Source: Solirubrobacterales bacterium (GTDB lineage: Bacteria; Actinomycetota; Thermoleophilia; Solirubrobacterales; 70-9). From it: DNA of 19,710 nt. Location of the stretch: assembly GCA_030835185.1 (NCBI GenBank), contig JAUQWL010000117.1, positions 1-19,710 on the forward strand, given 5' to 3'. Made by a program: the position numbers and the translations under genes. Positions 14,861-19,710 of the stretch are shown here, one piece after another. The notes under the pieces are model-generated. The model was not told the origin of the DNA. It worked only from the letters and a program-made list of their open reading frames with translations, and made no database searches. Position 1 is the stretch's first letter. Every line of letters begins with the position of its first letter.

Positions 14861-16558
14861 ATGCCACCCGTAGCGCCCGCCGCGTATCCGCCCCCTTTCC
14901 AGTCCGAGAGTGTCATCGCGAAGCCGACCGACCCGGAAGACGAGCGCATTGAGGTCGGTGCCGCAATCGTCGGCGGCGGACCGGCTGGCCTGGCCTGCGC
15001 GGTCAGGATGCTGCAGCTGCTCGAGGATCGGCCCGAACTGACCGAGAAGCTGGGTGAAGTACCGGTCGCGGTCATCGAAAAGGGCAAAGTCGCCGGTGCG
15101 CATGCGATGTCGGGCGCCAACATGCGTCCGTCGGCGATGGAAGAACTCTTCCCCGACCTGCCGAAGTCCGAGTGGCCGGTCTACCGCGAGGTCACCAAGG
15201 ACTCGGTCTACCTGCTGACCGAGAAGCAGGCGTTGCCACTGAAGCCGATGCCGCCGAACTTCAAGAATCACGGCAACTACGTCACCTCGGTTTCCAAGCT
15301 TTCCCGCTTCCTCGCCGAGAAGGCCGAGGAGCTGGGTGCGTACATCCTCTCCGAGACCTCGGCCGACAAGTTGCTGGTCGAAGACCGGATCGTGCGCGGC
15401 GTGCGCTCCGGCGACAAGGGCCGCGGCCGGCAGGGAGAGGAGCTGGCCAACTTCGAGCCGGGCTCTGACGTGATGGCCAAGGCGACAGTGCTCGCCGAGG
15501 GCACGATCGGTCACCTGACGTACGCCGCTCTGGACCACTTCGACATCAACGGTGTCGATCCGCAGCGCTGGGAACTGGGCGTCAAGGAAATCTGGGAGGT
15601 CGATGAACCTCTCGACCAGGTCATCCACACGATGGGCTGGCCGCTTCGAAAGGCTGCCAGGTACAAGGAGTTCGGTGGCTCCTTCATCTACCCGATGGAG
15701 GACAACAAGATCTGCATCGGCCTGGTCGTCGGCCTGGATTACACCGACGCCACCCTCTCCGTCCACGACGGACTGCAGCAGCTCAAGACGCACCCCTTCA
15801 TCAAGAAGATCCTCAAGGGCGGCAAACGGGTCGGCTGGGGCGCCAAGACGATCCCGGCCGGTGGCTACTGGTCGATGCCCAAGCGGCTCGCGGTCCCGGG
15901 AATGTGCATCGCGGGCGACAACGCCGGCATGGTCAACGTCGCCGAGCTCAAAGGCGTCCACTACGCCATGCATGCCGGCATGTACGCGGCCGAGGCGATC
16001 GTCGAAGCGCTCGAGAAGGACTCGGTCGATTTCTCGGCCTATGACGAGAAGGTCCACAACTCGATGATCGAGAAGGACCTCTACAAGGTGCGCAACGCCA
16101 GCCAGCCCTTCACCAAGGGTTTCTTCGTCGGTGGTGCACTCGCTTCGGCGATGACCCTGACCGGCGGTCGCTTCCCCGGCGGCCACTGGAAGAACCACGA
16201 CGACGCTACCTACAAGATGGAGATCGGCAAGGCGGGCGACAGCTATCCGGCGCCCGACGGCGAGCTGACTTTCGACAAGCTGTCATCGGTGTTCATGACC
16301 GGCAACGCCACTCGCGACGACGCTCCGAACCACATCCGGATCCAGACCGAAGTGCCGCGCGAAGTCGCACAGACCTGGGTCTCGATGTGCCCGGCGCAGG
16401 TCTACGAGATTCCCGAGGACCAGCTCGAGAGCGACGCGGCGATCGTCGATGTCCAGGTCACCGCGTCGAACTGCGTGCAGTGCGGCGCGATCACCGCCAA
16501 GGGTGGCAGGCTGACTCTGCCCGAAGGTGGAGACGGCCCGCTCTACACAGAGACCTGA
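14861..16558 (+). CDS. Electron transfer flavoprotein:quinone oxidoreductase (ETF dehydrogenase)
   Basis: A 565-residue membrane-associated flavoprotein that passes electrons from reduced ETF to the quinone pool. The FAD motif IVGGGPAG lies at 36-43, followed by GAHAMSGANMRPSAMEELFPDLP and LPLKPMPPNFKNHGNYVTSVSKLSRFLAEKAE, both closely matching mitochondrial ETF-QO. The C-terminal ferredoxin-like domain is present (SMCPAQVYEIPEDQ ... PEGGDGPLY). Only Cys510, Cys538 and Cys541 remain of the four cluster cysteines of human ETF-QO; the fourth position is Ile544 (NCVQCGAIT where human reads NCVHCKTC). I checked these codons in the DNA at 16472-16492. ATG 14861 follows an AAAGGA ribosome binding site. 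It lies 113 bases after etfA and probably belongs to the same operon. Confidence 0.95.
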   Translation: MPPVAPAAYPPPFQSESVIAKPTDPEDERIEVGAAIVGGGPAGLACAVRMLQLLEDRPELTEKLGEVPVAVIEKGKVAGAHAMSGANMRPSAMEELFPDLPKSEWPVYREVTKDSVYLLTEKQALPLKPMPPNFKNHGNYVTSVSKLSRFLAEKAEELGAYILSETSADKLLVEDRIVRGVRSGDKGRGRQGEELANFEPGSDVMAKATVLAEGTIGHLTYAALDHFDINGVDPQRWELGVKEIWEVDEPLDQVIHTMGWPLRKAARYKEFGGSFIYPMEDNKICIGLVVGLDYTDATLSVHDGLQQLKTHPFIKKILKGGKRVGWGAKTIPAGGYWSMPKRLAVPGMCIAGDNAGMVNVAELKGVHYAMHAGMYAAEAIVEALEKDSVDFSAYDEKVHNSMIEKDLYKVRNASQPFTKGFFVGGALASAMTLTGGRFPGGHWKNHDDATYKMEIGKAGDSYPAPDGELTFDKLSSVFMTGNATRDDAPNHIRIQTEVPREVAQTWVSMCPAQVYEIPEDQLESDAAIVDVQVTASNCVQCGAITAKGGRLTLPEGGDGPLYTET

Positions 16559-16576
16559 GCCGGACCTGAAATCCGG

Positions 16577-16597
16577 GACACCGCCGACGGCGGTGTC
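16577..16597 (+). terminator. Stem-loop after ETF:quinone oxidoreductase gene, no T-tract
   Basis: A perfect 9-bp stem (GACACCGCC / GGCGGTGTC) with a GAC loop begins 19 bases after the stop codon. It lacks a U-run, so it may be the tract-less terminator type proposed for high-GC bacteria, or a 3'-end stabiliser for a transcript ended by Rho. Confidence 0.6.
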
Positions 16598-16690
16598 GAC
16601 GGGGCGGCGCGGTCAGATGACGGCGCCGCTGCCGGGTAATGGCACAGAACGACTGCCTGGGACATAGCGAACCGAGGGGTCGACCGGGAT

Positions 16691-16723
16691 GACGGACGCG
16701 CCGATGCGGGACGGACCGATGCG
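16691..16723 (+). repeat. Degenerate short tandem repeat
   Basis: GACGGACGCGCCGATGCG (16691-16708) is followed one base later by GACGGACCGATGCG (16710-16723), the same unit without the internal CGCG. It is short and of unknown meaning. Confidence 0.4.
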
Positions 16724-16801
16724 ACGCGATACCACGCCGAGCGTGCTCCGGCGGACCGGTCGCCAGACCCCGAGGGCGGCGAAGCGGCGATCAGGTGTCG
16801 T

Positions 16802-16993
16802 TCAGGCGGCTCTTCTCAGTTCTGGATGCGAGTCCTGAAGTCGAACTGCCTGGGCGTCAAAGATCGACTCTTCGACCGGCCGGCGCCGTTTTCTCGGGGG
16901 TACCGTCCACTGGTCACAGCCGACAAAAGCATCAGCGAAGCGCTGCGCCTTGGTGCTGCGCGGCTGAGCCTGGTCAAATACCTGTTTTGCCAT
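16802..16993 (-). CDS. Possible small hypothetical protein, 63 residues
   Basis: This minus-strand reading frame starts at an ATG preceded by AGGAGAGG about nine bases upstream, one of the better ribosome binding sites in the window, in a spacer where no other gene fits. The product begins MAKQVFDQAQPRSTKAQRF, is basic in the middle (PPRKRRRP, about residues 32-39), and has no membrane segment or motif I recognise. No convincing promoter is seen upstream; CATAAC near 17024-17029 (minus strand) is a weak -10 candidate. It would be the only minus-strand gene in the window. It may be spurious; I infer possible reality only from the start site and position. Confidence 0.3.
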   Translation of the reverse strand: MAKQVFDQAQPRSTKAQRFADAFVGCDQWTVPPRKRRRPVEESIFDAQAVRLQDSHPELRRAA

Positions 16994-17059
16994 AGGGGTA
17001 ATCCTCTCCTACCACGGGTGGTTATGGAAAGTCTCTTCGCCCCGTCGGACGGAAAACCT

Positions 17060-17080
17060 GCCGCAAATCGCGGCTTTTTT
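17060..17080 (+). terminator. Rho-independent terminator upstream of rpmE
   Basis: GCCGC-AAATC-GCGGC is a 5-bp all-GC stem followed directly by six T residues, the clearest intrinsic terminator in the window. It ends a + strand transcript about 500 bases beyond the ETF:quinone oxidoreductase stop, so it either catches read-through or ends an unannotated small RNA. It isolates rpmE from upstream transcription. Confidence 0.7.
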
Positions 17081-17089
17081 CGATTTCCC

Positions 17090-17142
17090 GAAAGCCGGTT
17101 TCGACGCAGTCATCCGGGGAGGCGACCCGGAGGCCGGCTTTC
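17090..17142. repeat. Nested inverted repeat upstream of rpmE
   Basis: GAAAGCCGG (17090-17098) and CCGGCTTTC (17134-17142) form a perfect 9-bp inverted repeat. Inside it CCGGG (17114-17118) pairs with CCCGG (17126-17130). The right arm touches the predicted rpmE -35 region. It may be a regulatory site or a structured element. Confidence 0.5.
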
Positions 17143-17167
17143 GCCACTTTGACCGTTGCCCTAGAAT
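17139..17167 (+). promoter_or_regulatory. rpmE: Predicted rpmE promoter, probably giving a leaderless mRNA
   Basis: TAGAAT (17162-17167) is a good -10. With a 17-base spacer the -35 position reads TTTCGC (17139-17144), a poor match. The start point expected about seven bases after the -10 falls at the ATG 17175. No Shine-Dalgarno is present upstream of that ATG, which agrees with leaderless translation. Confidence 0.5.
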
Positions 17168-17174
17168 GCGTCCA

Positions 17175-17399
17175 ATGAAGGCAGACATCCATCCCGAATA
17201 CACGATCGCCAACGTCCGTTGCTCTTGCGGAAACCAGTTCTACACCCGGTCGACGAAGTCGGATCTGCACGTGGAGCTCTGCTCGGAATGCCACCCCTTC
17301 TACACCGGCAAGCAGAAGCTGGTCGATACCGGTGGCCGCGTTGAGCGATTCCAGCGCCGTGCTGCCAAGCGCGCCAAGGCCGGCGCCGGCAAGAGCTGA
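17175..17399 (+). CDS. rpmE: 50S ribosomal protein L31, zinc-binding type
   Basis: A 74-residue L31, a component of the large ribosomal subunit. It starts MKADIHPEY and carries all four zinc-ligand cysteines, Cys16 and Cys18 (CSCGNQF) plus Cys36 and Cys39 (CSECHPFYTGKQ), followed by TGGRVERFQRR. It is thus the zinc-containing form, not the zinc-free paralogue that is induced on zinc starvation. ATG 17175 is chosen over ATG 17166 because it gives the conserved N-terminus and because the upstream ATG lies within the predicted -10. The basic tail RRAAKRAKAGAGKS is typical. It is followed by the DUF1385 gene and prfA, a recurrent bacterial gene order. Confidence 0.97.
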   Translation: MKADIHPEYTIANVRCSCGNQFYTRSTKSDLHVELCSECHPFYTGKQKLVDTGGRVERFQRRAAKRAKAGAGKS

Positions 17400-17426
17400 C
17401 CGGTCCCGAAGTCCGCGGCTTCAACT

Positions 17427-17440
17427 CCGGCGAGGGCCGG
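17427..17440 (+). other. Weak stem-loop after rpmE
   Basis: CCGGC-GAGG-GCCGG is a 5-bp stem 27 bases after the rpmE stop, without a T-run. It could partly end rpmE transcripts, but a stem of this size is common by chance at this GC content. Confidence 0.25.
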
Positions 17441-17505
17441 GACGCCGTGCGCGTCAGGATCGCTGCTGGTCTTTTCTGTCCTCAGCGTCGGGGGTGCCGG
17501 CCTTG

Positions 17506-18465
17506 ATGCTTCCTGCCGATCGTCGTGAACGGCGATTTCCGGCCGGCCGGCACGCTCCGGTCGGCGGCCAGGCGGTGCTCGAAGGGGTGATGATGCGAGG
17601 CGTCGCGACCTGGTCGGTGGCGGTCCGCGGGCCCGGCGGAGAGATCGACGTCTCCACCAGGTCGATCGAACCGTGGGGGAGGCGCCACCCGATGCTGCGT
17701 CGGCCGGTCATCCGCGGCATGGTCGCCCTCGCCGAATCTCTCGGCATCGGATTCCGGGCTCTCTCGATCTCCGCCGACGCCCAGCTCGAGGACGGCGAGT
17801 CCGGTGAGCGGGACGAAATCGGTGGCTTCGCCCGGGTGATGACGATCCTGGTCTCGATGCTGGCCGCGATCACCCTCTTCTTCCTGATTCCGGTCGGACT
17901 GACCAGCCTTTTCAAAGAGCAACTCGGATCGGCCCTGCTCTTCTGGCTGGTCGAGGGCGTGCTTCGAACTGCGATCTTCATCGGATACATCCTGTTTCTC
18001 GGCCAGATCAAGGATCTTCGACGGGTTTTCGAGTACCACGGCGCCGAACACAAGGCGATCTCGTGCTTCGAGGCCGGTGACGAGCTGATCCCGTCGCGAG
18101 CGACGCTCTACTCCCGGCTGCATCCGCGGTGCGGCACCAGCTTCCTGCTGATCGTGATGGTCCTGGCGATCTTCGTTTTCGCCCCGATCGGACTCCCGGC
18201 CTGGTACTGGCTGTTGCTCTCGCGCGTGCTGGGCATCCCGTTGATCGCCGGCCTCTCATACGAAGTGATCCGCTGGGCCGGGCGAAACCACGACCGTAAG
18301 TGGGTCCGGACGGTGATGTGGCCCGGCCTGATGCTTCAGAACCTGACCACCGGCGAACCCGACGAAAGCCAGCTCGAGGTCGCGATCGCAGCGTTGAGGG
18401 CAGTGCTTGCAATCGAGAGGCCGGAGGACAGCGCAGGTCCCGAGCCGATCGAGATCGTCGCCTGA
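17506..18465 (+). CDS. DUF1385 (YqhQ-like) membrane protein
   Basis: A 319-residue protein of family DUF1385, whose biochemical role is not established. The conserved N-terminal GGQAVLEGVMMRG (20-32) and central FEYHGAEHKAISCFEAG (175-191) motifs are both present, with HPRCGTSFLL (206-215). Hydrophobic segments at about 111-135, 143-166, 211-230 and 232-255 indicate a polytopic membrane protein. The start is uncertain: ATG 17506 is used; TTG 17503 and GTG 17494 are in frame just upstream, and a GGGGG run at 17490-17494 could serve either. The longer reading frame upstream overlaps rpmE and has no conserved content. The frequent pairing of this family with rpmE and prfA suggests a housekeeping link, but no function can be claimed. 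Confidence 0.93.
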   Translation: MLPADRRERRFPAGRHAPVGGQAVLEGVMMRGVATWSVAVRGPGGEIDVSTRSIEPWGRRHPMLRRPVIRGMVALAESLGIGFRALSISADAQLEDGESGERDEIGGFARVMTILVSMLAAITLFFLIPVGLTSLFKEQLGSALLFWLVEGVLRTAIFIGYILFLGQIKDLRRVFEYHGAEHKAISCFEAGDELIPSRATLYSRLHPRCGTSFLLIVMVLAIFVFAPIGLPAWYWLLLSRVLGIPLIAGLSYEVIRWAGRNHDRKWVRTVMWPGLMLQNLTTGEPDESQLEVAIAALRAVLAIERPEDSAGPEPIEIVA

Positions 18466-18482
18466 CCGTCAGACTGGTGACG

Positions 18483-19547
18483 ATGATCCAGAAACTCGCC
18501 GACCAGATCGAGAGACGCTTCGCCGAGCTCGAGCGCGATATGAGCGACCCGGACGTAATAGCCGACCGGGAGCGTTACGCCGAGGTCGGCCGCGAGTATC
18601 GCCGGATCTCCCCGGCCCATGAACTGGTGACCGAGTACCGCAAGCTGAGCGATGACCTGGAGAGTGCCCGCGAGCTCCTGGAGGAAGAAGAATCCGACGA
18701 GGAGCTGCGAGGGGTGATCGACGAAGCCCCGCTCCGGCTGTCCGAGCTCGAAGAGGAGATCAGGCTGGCGATGGTCGAGGCGGACCCCAACGACGAGAAG
18801 AACGTGATCGTCGAGATCCGCGCCGGGGCGGGCGGGGATGAAGCCGCGATATTTGCCGGTGACCTCCACAAGATGCTGACCAGGTACGCGACCGAGCGTG
18901 GCTTCAGCACTGCGACGCTGTCCCATTCCTCCGCCGAACAAGGCGGATTCAAAGAGGTCACCTTCGAGATCCGGGGCGAGGGCGCCTACTCGGTTTTCAA
19001 GTACGAGGGTGGAACCCACCGGGTCCAGCGCGTTCCCGAGACCGAGTCTCAGGGAAGGATCCACACCTCGACGGCGACCGTGGCCGTGCTGCCCGAAGCC
19101 GAAGAGGTCGACGTCCAGATCGACCCCAACGACCTTCAGGTCGACGTCTACAGATCGTCCGGCCCCGGGGGGCAGTCGGTCAATACGACCGACTCGGCGG
19201 TGCGGATCACCCATCGCCCGACCGGGATCACGGTTTCGATGCAGGACGAGAAGTCCCAGCTGCAGAATCGCGAGAAAGGGATGCGGGTACTGCGCGCCCG
19301 GATCTATGAGAGCCGGCTGGCCGAACAGCAGGCGGCGATCGCCTCCGATCGCAAGGCCCAGGTCGGCACCGGCCGGCGTTCGGAGAAGATCCGGACATAC
19401 AACTATCCGCAGGGCCGGATCACCGACCACCGGATCAAGTTGACCTCTCATGACCTCGATGCGGTGATGAACGGCAGCCTGGGTGAGTTCACCAGCGCTC
19501 TGGCCGGCGAGGAGAAGCGACAGCTGCTCGAAGCGCAGGCGGGATGA
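18483..19547 (+). CDS. prfA: Peptide chain release factor 1
   Basis: RF1, 354 residues, recognises UAA and UAG and triggers peptide release. The GGQ catalytic motif is at 229-231 (SSGPGGQSVNTTDSAVRI). The stop-codon recognition tripeptide is PET at 185-187 (RVPETESQGRIHTST), of the RF1 P-x-T type and not the SPF of RF2. The NVIVEIRAGAGGDEA block (107-121) and YNYPQGRITDHRI are also typical. ATG 18483 gives the conserved MIQKLADQIERRF start; GTG 18477 is an alternative two codons upstream. No strong ribosome binding site is visible, and the gene lies 17 bases after the DUF1385 stop, which suggests co-transcription. The modification enzyme gene prmC often follows prfA but is not recognisable here. 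Confidence 0.97.
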   Translation: MIQKLADQIERRFAELERDMSDPDVIADRERYAEVGREYRRISPAHELVTEYRKLSDDLESARELLEEEESDEELRGVIDEAPLRLSELEEEIRLAMVEADPNDEKNVIVEIRAGAGGDEAAIFAGDLHKMLTRYATERGFSTATLSHSSAEQGGFKEVTFEIRGEGAYSVFKYEGGTHRVQRVPETESQGRIHTSTATVAVLPEAEEVDVQIDPNDLQVDVYRSSGPGGQSVNTTDSAVRITHRPTGITVSMQDEKSQLQNREKGMRVLRARIYESRLAEQQAAIASDRKAQVGTGRRSEKIRTYNYPQGRITDHRIKLTSHDLDAVMNGSLGEFTSALAGEEKRQLLEAQAG

Positions 19548-19710
19548 ACGCGATGGACCGCAGCACCGGCCGGCGAGCTGCCCACGCAGCGCTTACCGGC
19601 GCCGGACCGGTCCGCACGGACGAACCTCGCCGGTCGATCGGGTTCCGGCCCAGCCGCCCGGGTCCACCGTTCCCGTGAACCGTCCGGCCGAAGGCGGCAG
19701 TTTTCCGGCG
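19548..19710. other. Downstream of prfA, no recognisable gene
   Basis: This stretch of 163 bases is very GC-rich. An ATG at 19544 overlapping the prfA stop opens a 44-codon frame (to 19678) with no recognisable sequence. A short GCCGAAGGCGGC stem lies near the right edge. I see no start of prmC, the usual neighbour. Confidence 0.4.

Larger units (their letters stand above)
16559..17174. other. Intergenic region of about 600 bases between ETF:quinone oxidoreductase and rpmE
   Basis: No conserved protein is visible on either strand. It contains a strong stem-loop at 16577, a degenerate short repeat at 16691, a possible small minus-strand gene (16802-16993), an intrinsic terminator at 17060 and a nested inverted repeat before the rpmE promoter. 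From about 16850 to 17100 the DNA is visibly more AT-rich than the flanking genes. I see no tRNA arms, tmRNA tag sequence or RNase P core. Confidence 0.6.

Noticed and set aside
14786..16198. 470-codon minus-strand open frame opposite ETF:quinone oxidoreductase
   Set aside because: The + strand gene has unmistakable family motifs throughout; the antisense frame has none.
16689..16838. 49-residue + strand reading frame with GAGGGG upstream
   Set aside because: The product is Arg/Thr-rich low-complexity sequence, includes the degenerate repeat, and overlaps the better minus-strand candidate; no recognisable content.
16559..17174. tRNA, tmRNA, RNase P or SRP RNA in the long spacer
   Set aside because: No T-arm consensus, CCA end, tag peptide or conserved core of these RNAs was found on reading either strand.
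19544..19678. 44-residue frame overlapping the prfA stop (ATGA), where prmC would be expected
   Set aside because: The start overlap is attractive, but the sequence has no resemblance to the PrmC N-terminus and ends after 44 codons in very GC-rich DNA.
1..19710. Mobile element, prophage, CRISPR or defence island
   Set aside because: No transposase, integrase, terminal repeats, spacer arrays or defence-family domains; codon bias appears uniform across the genes.

Overview
This window looks like a chromosomal stretch of a high-GC Gram-positive bacterium. The likely phylum is Actinomycetota. A Thermoleophilia/Solirubrobacterales-type lineage is my best guess, from the rpmE - DUF1385 - prfA gene order, the strong GC bias at third codon positions, frequent GTG/TTG starts, and an electron-transfer flavoprotein (ETF) operon with its own ETF:quinone oxidoreductase. 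The lineage is inference; no rRNA is present. All confidently called genes lie on the + strand. I see no tRNA, rRNA, CRISPR array, transposase or phage gene.

Region 1 (1-11815) is one tightly packed, probably co-transcribed run of 12 genes, cut by the left window edge. It opens with lysine/beta-lysine catabolism: a 5'-truncated Kdd (3,5-diaminohexanoate dehydrogenase), a hotdog-fold acyl-CoA thioesterase, and Kce (3-keto-5-aminohexanoate cleavage enzyme). A TetR-family regulator and a cytoplasmic S66 LD-carboxypeptidase follow. Next is a complete oligopeptide/dipeptide ABC importer: a binding protein with a C-terminal membrane anchor, two permeases and two ATPases. An S58 (DmpA/BapA-type) aminopeptidase and an M20 metallopeptidase end the run. 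Most junctions are start/stop overlaps (ATGA, GTGA, TTGA, TGATG). Read as one unit, the operon would import a peptide-like compound, cut it with up to three peptidases, and feed a released diamino acid into the Kdd/Kce route. I propose a peptide- or beta-lysine-conjugate scavenging system. Every component belongs to a known family; the combination is the interesting part.

Region 2 (11816-16558) holds a DHRS12-like short-chain dehydrogenase, then etfB, etfA and ETF:quinone oxidoreductase. A sigma70-type promoter in front of etfB overlaps a perfect palindrome, and a second copy of the palindrome core sits downstream of the -10. This suggests repression by a TetR-like protein. The ETF:quinone oxidoreductase has only three of the four cysteines expected to ligate its iron-sulphur cluster. 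The ETF system would carry electrons from acyl-CoA dehydrogenases, possibly including those acting on products of Region 1, to the quinone pool.

Region 3 (16559-17174) is a roughly 600-base spacer. It holds a stem-loop just after the ETF:quinone oxidoreductase gene, a rho-independent terminator, a nested inverted repeat, a possible 63-residue minus-strand gene with a strong ribosome binding site, and a putative rpmE promoter.

Region 4 (17175-19547) is a housekeeping translation cluster: rpmE (zinc-type L31), a DUF1385 membrane protein and prfA (release factor 1). The last 160 bases hold no gene I can recognise.
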